64,000 nucleotides of DNA. It comes from Christensenella sp. (GTDB taxonomy: Bacteria; Bacillota; Clostridia; Christensenellales; CAG-917). Below, one piece after another: positions 8,872 to 19,296 of this stretch. Under the pieces are notes generated by a model. That model was not told where the DNA came from, ran no database searches, and saw only the letters and a program-made list of their open reading frames with translations. Each line of letters opens with the position of its first letter. Position 1 is the stretch's first letter. The position numbers were made by a program, and so were the translations under genes. The DNA lies in contig CP091723.1 of NCBI GenBank assembly GCA_022009775.1, positions 1,116,001 through 1,180,000 of the forward strand, read 5' to 3'.

Positions 8872-9661
8872 ATGAAGAACATCAAAGACGTAGAATTGTT
8901 CGTTTTCGACCTTGACGGCACGGTGTACATCGGAGACACAGAAATAGAAGGCTCGTTTGCCGCAATAAACAAACTTCGCGCAATGGGCAAACGTATTTGC
9001 TTTTTCACCAACAATTCGTCGAGAATGCACACAGATTATATCGCGCGCCTTAACAATCTCGGTCTGCGCACTTATGCGGACGAGATTTACACTAGCGGGC
9101 AGGTCACTTGCGAGTATATTCTCGACAACTATCGAGGCAAGCGCGTTTTTCTGCTTGGCAACGAACGTCTTAAAAGCGAGTTCGAACTTTACGGCATAGA
9201 AGTCGTGGACGACAATCCCGACCTTTGCGTAATCGGCTTTGACACGTCTCTTACGTACGACAGACTTTACAAGTTCTGCGGATACGTCAATCAGGGTTTG
9301 CCGTACATTTCGACTCACCCCGACTTTTTTCTGTCCCGCACCCGGGTGCCCGATGCCAGACGTCGGCGCACTCATAGAAGCGATACGTCTTACGGTCGGC
9401 AGAACGCCTGACATCATCATGGGCAAACCGCATACCACTGCAGGCGAAAGACTTGCTATGAAATACAATCTTCCCGCAAAAAAAATCGCAATGGTCGGCG
9501 ACAGACTGTACACGGACGTGGCGTTTGGCAAAAACTGCGGTTTCGTGTCCATTCTCGTGCTTTCGGGTGAGACGACGGCGGATATGTTGCCGAAGTCCAA
9601 AATCAAGCCCGACTACGTTCTCGACAAGGTGAAAGACATAATCCCTATGCTCGAAGATTGA
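8872..9661 (+). CDS. NagD-like HAD-IIA sugar/nucleotide phosphatase (frameshifted)
   Basis: Haloacid dehalogenase phosphatase of subclass IIA. The nucleophile motif FVFDLDGTVYIGD is near residue 10, motif II FFTNNSS near 45, the cap-domain region ends in THPDFFCPAPGCPMPDVGAL, the Lys-bearing GKPHTT is motif III-like, and MVGDRLYTDVAFGKNCG is motif IV with the Mg-binding aspartate. One extra T in 9325-9330 splits the gene; the corrected protein has about 262 residues, the family length. Substrates in this family are small phosphorylated metabolites such as p-nitrophenyl phosphate, glycerol phosphate or nucleotides. It follows the dehydrogenase-like gene within 14 bases. Confidence 0.88.
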
Positions 9662-9714
9662 AAGCCGCTTGAAATTCCAAGCGCGTCATTAAAAACGAAT
9701 TATATTAACAAAAG

Positions 9715-9740
9715 AAAAAATCCCGATGTTCGGGATTTTT
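9715..9740. terminator. Bidirectional intrinsic terminator
   Basis: Hairpin TCCCGA-tgt-TCGGGA flanked by six A and five T, between the convergent phosphatase gene (+) and the M23 peptidase gene (-). Confidence 0.85.
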
Positions 9741-9787
9741 CGTTTTAAGGATATGAATATAAGTTGCGTATCGATTTGAATCGACTG

Positions 9788-10441
9788 TTATTTGTCGGAA
9801 CTTACGAGCACTTCGAGCGGGTCGATATTCTTTCCGTCTTTAAGCACTTCGAAGTGAAGATGCGCTCCGTCGAGACATTCGCTGCCCTGAGTCGTGGACA
9901 TTTTGCCGAGCAGTTGACCGTGCTTTACGGTCGCTCCGACTTTGAGAGTGCAGGGACTTTCGAGCGAAAGGTACTTCGTGACGTAGCCGTCTTCGTGAGA
10001 TATGACGACGTAGTTGCCGTCGAGTTGATTGTATCCGATTTCCTTAATCGTGCCGTTGGCAGAAGCGTAGACGTTCAAATCGTCGGACGTGAAGTCAAGC
10101 GCAAGGTGAGTGGAGTAGTGTTTGAGAGTGGGGCTCCACACCAAAGACGTATCCGAATAATTCTTTTTCACTTCGCCGTTGTTGCACGGGGTGTAGAATT
10201 TGAGTTTTTCGATGACCGGCTCGGGTTTGTCCGGATTGTCGGGCTGAGGGTCGGGCTTAACGACGGGTTCGTCGGGATTGTCGGTTATGGACGCGTCGGG
10301 ATTGACGTTTGCGTCGGGTCTTGTGACTGCAAGCGCAATGACGGTTGCCACCGACGCTATGCAAAGCACGATGAGAAAATAGAACGCGTTGCGTTTCATA
10401 AATCCGCCGAATCTTTTCATTGCAACAGAAAATTTGTTCAT
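9788..10441 (-). CDS. Membrane-anchored M23 metallopeptidase (SpoIIQ/LytM-like)
   Basis: A 217-residue protein with a short cytoplasmic N-terminus, one TM helix (about residues 19-38), a Pro/Asp-rich linker (about 40-75, repeats of PDNPDKPEP type) and a C-terminal M23/LytM domain. Candidate zinc ligands are present: HLALD (His and Asp), and HLHFEV (HxH) near the end. M23 enzymes cut peptidoglycan cross-bridges; the membrane-anchored short form with intact ligands recalls SpoIIQ of Clostridia, which takes part in forespore engulfment. The start at 10441 is chosen because it is preceded by GGAGG; an upstream in-frame ATG lacks this. It stands alone. Confidence 0.8.
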   Translation of the reverse strand: MNKFSVAMKRFGGFMKRNAFYFLIVLCIASVATVIALAVTRPDANVNPDASITDNPDEPVVKPDPQPDNPDKPEPVIEKLKFYTPCNNGEVKKNYSDTSLVWSPTLKHYSTHLALDFTSDDLNVYASANGTIKEIGYNQLDGNYVVISHEDGYVTKYLSLESPCTLKVGATVKHGQLLGKMSTTQGSECLDGAHLHFEVLKDGKNIDPLEVLVSSDK

Positions 10442-10589
10442 GGTTTTACCTCCGATTTTGCTTGGAGTATTGACAGCAATCGATAGATTTATACTCGTTG
10501 TCGAAAATTTCTTCAAAATTAGAATACAAAACGTTTAATATGCGAATATTTTGGCACAAAATGTCGTTTAGAAAGGCAATAAACCGATA

Positions 10590-10618
10590 TTGACGACAAG
10601 TGTCCGATAAGGTATAAT
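10590..10618 (+). promoter_or_regulatory. Promoter of the acyl ligase operon; probable leaderless mRNA
   Basis: TTGACG (10590-10595) and a perfect TATAAT (10613-10618) with 17-base spacing. The start codon at 10625 lies at the expected transcription start, so the message would be leaderless. Confidence 0.75.
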
Positions 10619-10624
10619 TTTGAT

Positions 10625-12162
10625 ATGGCTGATATACATACTTCATTGTACAACTTCATGCGCGCGTATAGAAACAAGGACGTCACCGCGACGGCTATAA
10701 TACGCGGCAGCCATAAAATGTCGTACGGCAGATTTTTCAAAGAAATCGACAAGGTTGCGGGTGGTCTTTTCAAAGCAGGCGTCAGAAAAGGAGACGTCGT
10801 TATGCTTGCGCTTCCAAACATAGAGCAAAGCATAATCGCAGCCTACGCTTGCTCTCGTATCGGGGCAATCGCGTCGATGATTCATCCCAAACTTTCATCG
10901 GACGAATTTGAGTCCGCAGTCAAGAAACTTCAACCTAAAATCGTGTTTTTGAGCGACGTGAATATGGGCGCGTATTTTTCGCGTTGTCACGGCGCGAAGC
11001 GAGTGATTTGTCACTTCTGCATATACGATTATATCGGACTTCCGCGCTCGAAATATTTCGAAGCGTACGACGGCGACGGAGAAGAGATTATGTTTTATAT
11101 GCAATCGGGCGGCACTTCTGGAGAGCCGAAAACGGTCGCGATTTCTTCTCGTTGCGCCAACGCTATGGCAAACAATTTGCTTGCACACCTTGGCGATAAA
11201 TTCGACAGTCACAACGCAATGCTCGTAGTGCTTCCGATGTTTCACGGATTCGGGCTTTGCGTCGGAATGCACGCGGCGATTTGCACGGATATGCACGTTG
11301 TTTTGCAACCCATATTCAATGCAAAAAAGACCGCTCGTATCATAAAAAACAAAAGATAACCACAATCCTTGCAGTGCCGCGCATGGTGCAGAAATTGCTT
11401 GCGTGCGCCGAGTTCAACGGCAAAGGCATATCGTCGATAGAAGACGTGTTCGTCGGCGGCGACACCGTTGACAAAGAACTCGTGCGCAAATTCGACGAGC
11501 GCATGAAAGAGTGCGGCGGAAAAGGCACGTTGTCCCCGGGATACGGGCTTACCGAAACGGCAAGCGTATGTACGGTTACAAACGGCGATTTCGTGGACGG
11601 AAGCGTCGGAAAACCGCTCAAAAACGTGTTTGTCAAAATAGTGGACGAAGATTTGAAACAAGTGCCTGTCGGCAGCGTTGGCGAATTGCTTGTCAGCGGC
11701 GAGCAAATGATGACGGGATACGTCGGTGACGAAGAAGCCACAAAGAAAGCTCTCATCAGCCTTGACGGCAGAACGTGGGTGCGCACGGGCGACTATTTCA
11801 GACAGGACGAGCAAGGCAGGCTGTTCTTTATGGGTCGCAAAAAACGTCTTATCAAGATTTCCGGCATCAACGTATTTCCCACAGAGATTGAAAAAGTGGT
11901 GAAAGAGTTGCCGTTTATAAACGAATGTGCGTGCATAGAGTATCGCGTGAAAGGAAAGCCGTTCATAAAAGTTCTTGTGGAAGGCGAGATAAGCGACGCG
12001 CAAAAGCAAGCGGTTATATCGCACGTCGCAAAACGCATGTCGCACTGGAATATTCCTAGATGCGTTGAATGTGTTAAAGAATTTCCGAGAACCAAAATCG
12101 GAAAAATCGATATAAAGGGGTTAAATTATGAATTTGGCAAGGATACGCAAGGCGGTCAATAA
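10625..12162 (+). CDS. AMP-forming acyl-CoA synthetase/ligase (frameshifted)
   Basis: ANL-superfamily enzyme that activates a carboxylic acid as the acyl-adenylate. The ATP-binding P-loop motif appears as MQSGGTSGEPKTV, the A5 motif as GYGLTETA, the adenylate-binding A7 as RTGDYF, and the C-terminal catalytic motif as GRKKRLIKISGINVFPTEIE; the last Lys region ends RTKIGKID. One A is missing from 11344-11349; adding it joins IIKK to QKITTILAVPRM and gives about 512 residues. First gene of a six-gene operon and overlapping the GlpA-like gene by 35 bases. The activated acid is unknown; a fatty acid would fit the lipid-type neighbours. Confidence 0.87.
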
Positions 12163-13864
12163 GATCGCCCCGTCCGTAACTGTCGAAGAGTGGCGCGGTT
12201 GCGTTCGTCTGACGGGCGAGTGTGACGACTGGACAACGATTTACAAGTGCGGAAAAGCAGCCGTTGACAAACGATCTCTCGGTGTTATCAACGACGTGAA
12301 ACTCAAGGACTTTCACGAAGAACCCAAAAAGCCTACGCTCAAAGACGGCGCAATCGACGGTCAAGAACCCGACGTGCTCGTAATAGGCGGCGGCATTGCG
12401 GGGTGTGCGGTTTTGAGAGAACTGTCAAGGCTCGAGCTTGACGTGCTTCTCGTTGAAAAGGCAAACGACGTGGCAACGGGCGCGTCCTGTCGCAACGACG
12501 GTTGTATCCATCCCGGCATCGACCTTCACAAAGGGCAACAAAAACTAAAATACGTTCTTGCGGGCAACGAGCAGTACAAGCAACTTGCAAAAGACTTGGG
12601 ACTCGAACTCAAACCGTGGGGACAAACTTTCATTTTTTCGACGAAATGGGAAAATGCGATAATATCTCCGCTTTTTTGGCTCAAATCAAAGATTATCGGC
12701 GTTCCCGGCGTCAGACATCTCACTCCCAAACAACTTAAAGAAATGGAACCGAATCCGCCGAAGTGGGCGACGGGCGCAATGTTTATGTCGTCGGCAGGAA
12801 TGGTTTCTCCGTACAAAACGACTATCGCGCTTTGTGACAACGCAATTCAGAACGGCGCGAGAGTGTCTCTCAACACCATCGTTGAAAGCATGGACGTCAA
12901 AGACGGAAAAATCGTTGCAGTGCATACGAATCGCGGAACGGTGTATCCGAAAGCGGTCGTGAACTGTGCAGGCGTGTATTCAGACGTCATTGCGGATATG
13001 GCAGGGGACAGGACTTTCACCATCCACCCGAGAAAAGGCACGGATATTATTCTCGACAAGAAAAAAGTGGGATACGCGCTCTCTTCTTATGCGCGCAGTT
13101 ATTTTGCTCCGCTCCCAAATGAAAATCAGACCGAGAAGAAAGAAGAAGTCGGACATACGAAAGGCGGCGGCGTCATGCGCACGGTTGACGGCAACATTCT
13201 CGTTGGTCCGGATGCTCACGAAGTTCCGTCGAGAGAAGACTATTCCACAAGCATAACCGATATAAACAATATAATTAAGAAACAGCAACTTGCTCAGCCC
13301 ATGCTGAACAAGGGCGACATCATCACGTATTTCTCGGGAACGCGCGCCGCAACCTATGAAGAAGATTTCGTGGTGCGCAGGGGCATATTCACGAAAAATA
13401 TTTATGAAGTCGCAGGAATTCAATCTCCCGGCATAACCGCCGCTCCCGCAATCGCTTGCGACGTGAGAGCGTGGATAAAACAAGACCTTAACGCAAAGGA
13501 TAAGGCGAATTTCAATCCCGTGTACAAGCACACTCCGCGCCTTGCCAATCTTCCCGAAAAAGAAAGAGAAGAATATATCAAGCGAAACGGGGATTACGGC
13601 GAAATTATCTGCCGTTGCGAAGAAGTCAGCAAAGGCGAGATCATCGACGCTCTCAACAGTCCGCTAAAAGTCGCGACGATTGACGGCATAAAACGCAGAG
13701 TGCGCCCGGGTATGGGCAGATGCCAGGGCGGTTTCTGTTCTCCGCTCGTTGCGAAAATCATTGCAGAGCATGAAGGAATCGCAATAGAAGACGTGCTCAA
13801 AGGCGACGAAGGAAGCGTGGTCGTATACGGCGATACGAAAGGCGTGAAGGGGGCAGGAAAATGA
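12128..13864 (+). CDS. GlpA-like FAD-dependent dehydrogenase with C-terminal BFD [2Fe-2S] domain
   Basis: A 578-residue flavoprotein. After an N-terminal region of about 75 residues resembling a small alpha/beta (BON-like) domain comes the FAD Rossmann motif VLVIGGGIAGCAVLREL, then a glycerol-3-phosphate-dehydrogenase-like DAO domain ending around residue 440. The C-terminus carries a BFD-type iron-sulfur region, CRCEE...GMGRCQGGFC (CxC and C-x4-C). This layout is that of anaerobic GlpA and its relatives that oxidise sn-glycerol-3-phosphate to dihydroxyacetone phosphate. The gene overlaps its neighbours on both sides (35 and 4 bases), indicating tight coupling with the second FAD protein and DUF1667, a set common in Clostridia. 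Confidence 0.88.
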   Translation: MNLARIRKAVNKIAPSVTVEEWRGCVRLTGECDDWTTIYKCGKAAVDKRSLGVINDVKLKDFHEEPKKPTLKDGAIDGQEPDVLVIGGGIAGCAVLRELSRLELDVLLVEKANDVATGASCRNDGCIHPGIDLHKGQQKLKYVLAGNEQYKQLAKDLGLELKPWGQTFIFSTKWENAIISPLFWLKSKIIGVPGVRHLTPKQLKEMEPNPPKWATGAMFMSSAGMVSPYKTTIALCDNAIQNGARVSLNTIVESMDVKDGKIVAVHTNRGTVYPKAVVNCAGVYSDVIADMAGDRTFTIHPRKGTDIILDKKKVGYALSSYARSYFAPLPNENQTEKKEEVGHTKGGGVMRTVDGNILVGPDAHEVPSREDYSTSITDINNIIKKQQLAQPMLNKGDIITYFSGTRAATYEEDFVVRRGIFTKNIYEVAGIQSPGITAAPAIACDVRAWIKQDLNAKDKANFNPVYKHTPRLANLPEKEREEYIKRNGDYGEIICRCEEVSKGEIIDALNSPLKVATIDGIKRRVRPGMGRCQGGFCSPLVAKIIAEHEGIAIEDVLKGDEGSVVVYGDTKGVKGAGK

Positions 13865-15109
13865 GAAATTATGACGTTATAGTTATCGGCGGCGGTCCTG
13901 CAGGCCTTTCGGCGGCTCAAAGCGCGTGCGAAAAAAGGCGGCAAAGTCGCGATTATTGAAAGAGAAGCAAGACTCGGCGGCATACTTAAACAATGCGTGC
14001 ACGACGGTTTCGGACTTATCCGTTTCGGCGAAAAGCTCGCAGGCCCGGAGTATAGCGAAAGATACATCGATTTTGTCAGAGAGCTTGACATCGACGCTTT
14101 CACGCTCACCTTCGTCACGAAAATCGAAAAGAAAGACGGCGGATTTATCATCAGCGCGGTGTCCAAAGACGGCATAGAAAAGTTCTTTACGAAAGCAATC
14201 GTTTTGGCAACGGGTTGCAGAGAACGCACGGCAAAACAAGTGCTCATTCAAGGCACTCGTCCGAGCGGTGTCTTCACTGCGGGCACGGCGCAGAATTTTG
14301 TCAACCTGCAAGGCAAGTTGCCGACGAAAAAATGCGTTATTCTAGGCAGCGGAGACATCGGTCTTATCATGGCTCGTCGTCTAACCCTCGAAGGCGCAAC
14401 GGTGGAAGGCGTGTATGAAGTCAAGCCCACTCCGAGCGGACTTACAAGAAACATTCACCAATGCTTGCATGACTTTGACATTCCGCTCTATTTGTCGCAC
14501 ACCGTGACAAGAGTGTTCGGAAAGGATAGACTCGAAGCGGTGGAAGTGGCAAAAGTTGACGACAAGATGAATCCGATCAAGGGCACGGAAAGACGCATAG
14601 AGTGTGACGCGCTCATCCTGTCGGTCGGCCTTATCCCCGAAAACGAGCTTGCCGAAAGTCTTGGCGTAAAGATAAATCCTTTCACCAAAGGCGCGGATTG
14701 CGACCAGACTTATATGTCGTCTCTTGACGGCGTGTTTTCGGCAGGAAACGCACTTAACGTGTTCGATTTGGTCGATTATGTGTCGGAATGTGCAAAAGAC
14801 GCAGGCGCAAACGCGGTGGATTTCAAGCCGTCGGGCAAGAGCGTGCGCATAGAAAAAGGCAAAGGACTTTTGAGTTTTGTGCCGCACAGAATCGACGTAA
14901 GCAAGCCTTGCGACAAGGTGGTGTTGTTCTTCCGCGCCGCAAAGGATATGGACAAAGCAACGCTCTACATCAGCGTGGACGGCAACGAAGTGTTCAAGAA
15001 GAATTTCGCATTCTTGCGCCCGCCCGAGATGCAAAGACTCGAGATAGATTTCTCCAAGTTCGGCATCAAGGAAAATTCAAAAATCGAGATAAAGGTGGAA
15101 GAAAGATGA
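13861..15109 (+). CDS. NAD(P)/FAD-dependent oxidoreductase, partner of the GlpA-like protein (frameshifted)
   Basis: Pyridine nucleotide-disulfide oxidoreductase fold. The gene starts at 13861 within the ATGA overlap with the GlpA-like gene: MRNYDVIVIGGGPAGLSAAQSA is the FAD motif. One extra A in 13931-13936 breaks the frame; the corrected protein (about 415 residues) continues KVAIIEREARLGGILKQC. The second Rossmann motif is VILGSGDIGLIMARRL and the FAD-closing ATD-type motif is SLDGVFSAGNAL. No Cys pair for a redox-active disulfide is seen. This family, next to GlpA-like and DUF1667 proteins, probably passes electrons from the dehydrogenase to NAD(P) or another acceptor; that is inferred from context. 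Confidence 0.85.
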
Positions 15110-15444
15110 CAGAACTTGTGTGTATAGTGTGTCCGCGCGGATGCAGAATCAGTATAGACAACGGAGTCGTTTCGGGCAACGGTTGCAAAAGGGGAGAAGC
15201 GTTTGCGCTCTCCGAGATGACTTGCCCCATGCGCACGGTTTGCTCAACGGTGGCAACGACGTTTGAAGACTATCCCGTGCTCCCCGTAAGAACAAACGGA
15301 GAAATTCCAAAAGACAAGATCGCGGACCTTATGAAAGAGATCAACGCAGTCGTGGTTGACAAGAAGACCAAGCGTGGCGACGTCGTCATTCAAAACGTTG
15401 TCGGAACGGACGTGAATGTGATTGCGAGTGCCTCTATATATTGA
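15106..15444 (+). CDS. DUF1667 protein (iron-sulfur-type accessory subunit)
   Basis: A 112-residue protein of the DUF1667 family. The N-terminus has LVCIVCPRGCRISID, i.e. a C-x2-C-x3-C cluster, and a further Cys at GNGCKRG and TCPMRTVC, suggesting a metal or iron-sulfur centre. The family nearly always sits beside GlpA-like and FAD/NAD oxidoreductase genes, as here with a 4-base overlap, so it is most likely a third subunit of the same oxidoreductase complex. Confidence 0.88.
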   Translation: MTELVCIVCPRGCRISIDNGVVSGNGCKRGEAFALSEMTCPMRTVCSTVATTFEDYPVLPVRTNGEIPKDKIADLMKEINAVVVDKKTKRGDVVIQNVVGTDVNVIASASIY

Positions 15445-15515
15445 AAAAACGTAGACAGGGAAAATTTTCGCTTGGCGGTAAGGGGCTTGGCGAGAGAAAA
15501 TAATAGGAGAAAATT

Positions 15516-17096
15516 ATGAGAGAACCACTTGTGTTGACGATAGATTTCGGCACGCAAAGCGTCAGAGCCATGCTTTTCGACAAGTACGGCAAAGATTACG
15601 GTAAAGAAAAAGTGCATTTCAAACAACCCTATTTCTCAAAGGAGATAGGTTGGGCGGAGCAGACTCCCGAGTTTTACTGGGACAGACTCAAAGAAGCGAC
15701 GCTCGGTCTCAAAGCGCAATGCAAAGACCTTTGGGACGATATAAAAGCGGTCGTCGTCACGACGATAAGAGATACTTCCGTTATAGTCGACAAAGACGGC
15801 AAACCCCTTCGCGACATCATACTTTGGCTTGACCAAAGAGAAGTCAAAGACGCTGACAAGACGAGATTCGGCGCAGGCTTCAAATCCCTTCTTCGACTTA
15901 TAAACATGTACGACATGGCGGCGGCGCAATGCAAATCGTCCGCATGCAACTGGGTGCACGAGTACGAGCCTGAAGTGTGGAGCAAGATGTACAAATACCT
16001 GATGTTCTCGGGGTATATCACGTTCAGACTGACCGGAGTCATGAAAGACTCCGTTGCAAATCAGATAGGACATATACCTTTCGATTACAAACAGAAAACT
16101 TGGCAGGGCGCGCATGCAATCACTGCTCCGATATTCGATTTGAAAGCGGAGAATATGTGCGAACTTGTAGAACCCGGCACGGTTATCGGATATATCACCG
16201 AAGAAGCAAGCAGAGATCTCGGCATAAAGGCAGGGCTTCCGCTCATTGCATCCGGTTCGGACAAAGGTTGCGAAACTTTGGGCTCGGGCTGCGTTGACTC
16301 AACGGGCGCGTCGCTTTCTCTCGGCACGACGGCAACCGTGCAGATGACCACCGACAAATACGTCGAAACCGAACCGTTCGTTCCGTCCTATCCCGCAGTA
16401 CTTCCCGGAAAATACAATCCCGAAGTGGAAATTTATCGCGGATATTGGATGTTGTCCTGGTTCAAGAACGAGTTTGCACACAAGGAAGTCAAGGAAGCAA
16501 AAGAACTCGGCATAGCGGCGGAAGAACTTCTCAACAGACACATTCAAGACGTTCCGCCCGGATGCGACGGACTTATCCTTCAACCGTACTGGACGCCCGG
16601 TATAAAACACCCGACGGCAAGGGGTGCGATTTTGGGATTTTCCGATTGCCACACCCGCGCGCACTTGTATCGCGCAATAATAGAAGGCATCGCATACGGC
16701 TTGTACGACGGACTTTTGTCCATACAACGTAAGACGAAAATCAAAGTCGAGTTTCTTGCGGTTTCGGGCGGCGGAAGCGAAAGCGACGAGATTTGTCAAA
16801 TCACCGCAAACATTATGGGCATACCCGTAAGGCGTGCGCAAACGTACGAGACGTCATCTCTCGGAGCGGCAATAACCGCATTTACGGGAATAGGCGTATA
16901 TAACTCGTTTGAAGAAGCGGCAAAAAACATGGTGCATATCTCTGCAGAATTTAAGCCCGATATGAAAGAACATGAGTTGTACTACAAACTTTACTCTCGC
17001 ATATACCGTCGCATCTATCCCAACAACAAGAAACTGTACGACGATTTGAAGAGCATACTTCGCTCCACAAAAACCGAGAGCGAAAGAAACGACTAA
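15516..17096 (+). CDS. FGGY-family carbohydrate kinase (glycerol/dihydroxyacetone-type)
   Basis: A 526-residue sugar kinase of the actin-like fold. N-terminal phosphate-1 motif LTIDFGTQSVRAMLFD; the C-terminal domain has LGTTATVQM, and the adenosine motif AVSGGGSESDEICQITANIMGIPV, followed by ETSSLGAA. These define the FGGY family. The substrate is not certain: glycerol is the simplest guess because the upstream genes resemble a glycerol-3-phosphate oxidising complex, and dihydroxyacetone is an alternative. RBS TAGGAGAAAATT precedes the start. It lies 71 bases after DUF1667 and 94 bases before the alkyl-DHAP-synthase-like gene. Confidence 0.9.
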   Translation: MREPLVLTIDFGTQSVRAMLFDKYGKDYGKEKVHFKQPYFSKEIGWAEQTPEFYWDRLKEATLGLKAQCKDLWDDIKAVVVTTIRDTSVIVDKDGKPLRDIILWLDQREVKDADKTRFGAGFKSLLRLINMYDMAAAQCKSSACNWVHEYEPEVWSKMYKYLMFSGYITFRLTGVMKDSVANQIGHIPFDYKQKTWQGAHAITAPIFDLKAENMCELVEPGTVIGYITEEASRDLGIKAGLPLIASGSDKGCETLGSGCVDSTGASLSLGTTATVQMTTDKYVETEPFVPSYPAVLPGKYNPEVEIYRGYWMLSWFKNEFAHKEVKEAKELGIAAEELLNRHIQDVPPGCDGLILQPYWTPGIKHPTARGAILGFSDCHTRAHLYRAIIEGIAYGLYDGLLSIQRKTKIKVEFLAVSGGGSESDEICQITANIMGIPVRRAQTYETSSLGAAITAFTGIGVYNSFEEAAKNMVHISAEFKPDMKEHELYYKLYSRIYRRIYPNNKKLYDDLKSILRSTKTESERND

Positions 17097-17190
17097 ACGT
17101 CGAAAAACCGAAAACCTAAAAATAACAAAATGAAATAAACACGGTTTTATCTTGCAAAATATGGCGGATAAAACACGATTTGGAGGAATT

Positions 17191-18902
17191 ATGTCAAAAC
17201 CCTACAAGGATTTCGAGCCCAAATGGATCACCCAAGCACCCGACAAAAGGTCGTTCCGCTCCATCATGAAATGGGGCGATCCCGCACGCTATAAAGCGCC
17301 GAAAGAAGGTCTTTACAAGTTGATTAAACAACAATTCAACCTGACCGACGACGACTTCAAAGAGATGGTCGACACCGGCGAACAAATCGTAGACGTGCAT
17401 GTCGAAAGCGCACTCACGAAAGAGCAAATCGACGCAATCGTTGCAATCGTCGGAGAAGAAAACGCAAGTCTCGACGACTTTGAAAGAGTGCGCCTTGCAT
17501 ACGGCAAGACCATGATCGACATCATGAGACTTAGAAAAGGCATCGTGGAAAACGTGCCCGACATCGTCGTTTATCCGCACACCACCGAACAAATCGAAGG
17601 TATCGTGAAATATGCCGACGCAAACGGAATCAAAGTGTACGTGCATGCAGGCGGTTCGAGCGTCACGCGCGGAACCGAACCGATGATTTCGCCTAACATC
17701 ATGATTGACATCAGCAAAAACTTCAACAAAGTCATTGCTTTCAACGAAGTCAATTCCACAATCACCGTGCAACCCGGCATCAGCGGTCCTGACCTTGAAA
17801 AGATTCTCAACAACGCGCCCGAAAACTTCGGCACGACGAAGAGATACACCTGCGGACACTTCCCGCAATCGTTTGAATATTCCTGCGTAGGCGGCTGGGT
17901 CGTCACTCGCGGAAGCGGTCAAAACTCCACCTACTACGGATGCGCGGCAGACCTTGTTCTCAAACAGGAATACGTCACGCCTATCGGCAGAATCGTCACC
18001 GACAATGCGCCGAGAAAAGCAACGGGCCCCGACATCAATCAAATCATGATGGGCAGCGAAGGTTGCTTCGGAATTCTTACCGAAGTTACGCTCAAAGTGT
18101 TCACGTTGTCAAAGAAACACAGAAAATTTTCCTTCATGTTCCCGACGTGGGAAGACGGCATGGCGGTTATGCGCGAAGTCATGCAAGGCGAATTCGGTCA
18201 TCCGTCGGCGTTCAGACTTTCTGACGCGGAAGAGACGGATATGATGAGCCACATGTACGGCATCATCGGCTCTCCGCTCGAACCCATTCTTGCTGCAAAG
18301 GGATACAAGCAACATTCCAGATGCTTGCTTTTAGGTTTCACAGACGGCGAAGACGGCTATCAGAAAAACGTCGTGAAGAACATCAAAAGATTGCAAGAAA
18401 GTATCACGGACTTTATCTCACGGGATACGTCACGACTTCGTGGGAACACGGCAGATTCAGCGACCCGTATCTTAGAGATACCATCCAAGACTACGGCATC
18501 ATCATCGACACTCTCGAATGCGCAGTCAACTGGGACAATATGCCCAAAGTGCACGACGAAGTGCGCGAAGTCGTCAAAGCGTGGCCAAACGCAATCTGCA
18601 CCTGCCACATCTCGCACAGTTATCCCAACGGCGCGAATTTGTATTTCATATTCATCATCAAGACGACCGACCTTGACGCGTTTAAGAAATACCATTCGTC
18701 AATCCTTGAAGCAATCATGAAATCGGGTGCGGCGCTTTCTCACCATCACGGCATAGGAAAACTCTTTGCACCGTATCTCGAAGGAAGCATCGGCACGCCG
18801 TCGCTTGATGTTCTCAAAACGCTCAAAAAGCACTTCGACCCGAACAACACACTCAATCCGGGTGGAACGCTTGCTCTTGACGAACACCCCGCAAATTTTT
18901 AA
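17191..18902 (+). CDS. FAD-binding oxidase, alkyl-dihydroxyacetonephosphate synthase-like (frameshifted)
   Basis: VAO/PCMH-type flavoprotein of about 570 residues. The FAD-binding part has VYVHAGGSSVTRGTEP and CGHFPQSFEYSCVGGWVVTR, close to the GH.PDS.EFS..GGW..TR pattern of alkyl-DHAP synthase. The C-terminal domain has SHHHGIGK, matching the triple-His active-site motif of that enzyme, then HFDPNNTLNPGG. One A is missing at 18385-18388; adding it joins KNIKK to IARKYHGLYLTGY. Alkyl-DHAP synthase exchanges the acyl chain of acyl-DHAP for a fatty alcohol to make ether lipid. A D-lactate dehydrogenase-type role is the alternative. The start follows GGAGGA; last gene of the operon. Confidence 0.85.
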
Positions 18903-18951
18903 GCGGTGAAGTGAAGCGCACGTTTCGTGCGTGAAATAAAAAACATTACGC

Positions 18952-18985
18952 AAAATCGCGCAGGGCAAAACTTGCGCGATTTTTG
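18952..18985 (+). terminator. Intrinsic terminator of the acyl ligase operon
   Basis: AATCGCGCA and TTGCGCGATT pair around a nine-base loop, followed by TTTTT, about 50 bases after the last stop codon. Confidence 0.8.
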
Positions 18986-19182
18986 CATACTTGAAAAAGT
19001 GACCGTGTGCGCATATATAAAAAACGATATATGCCGATGTGCGCAATCGTGTTTTAACGTCATTGCCGTTTGCACATATTTATATTTGTGCAAATGAAAA
19101 TATGCAGAGACTTTTGTGCCTGTTTTTCCGCTTTTGCAAGACGTGTTACCCGTTATTTTTGACTTTTTATCGCAAACGACGA

Positions 19183-19217
19183 AAAGACCGCACGCAAAGA
19201 TGCGGTCTTGACTTTTT
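19183..19217. terminator. Intrinsic terminator near spoVG
   Basis: AAGACCGCA pairs with TGCGGTCTT around an eight-base loop, with a T run after it; sits about 80 bases beyond the spoVG stop codon (minus strand). Confidence 0.65.
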
Positions 19218-19296
19218 TCGTATTTACGACGTGAACGGTAAAACGTGAAAAACTATATAATTTGAACGATACGGTGTATTGTGATTATTTGGCGGT

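Larger units (their letters stand above)
18903..19296. other. Intergenic region between convergent operon end and spoVG
   Basis: About 390 bases with no supported gene. It holds two intrinsic terminators (listed separately) and several short GTGCGCATAT / TATATGCGCA-like dyads around 19007-19045 that recur near 21180-21275. No tRNA or riboswitch was recognised. Confidence 0.6.
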
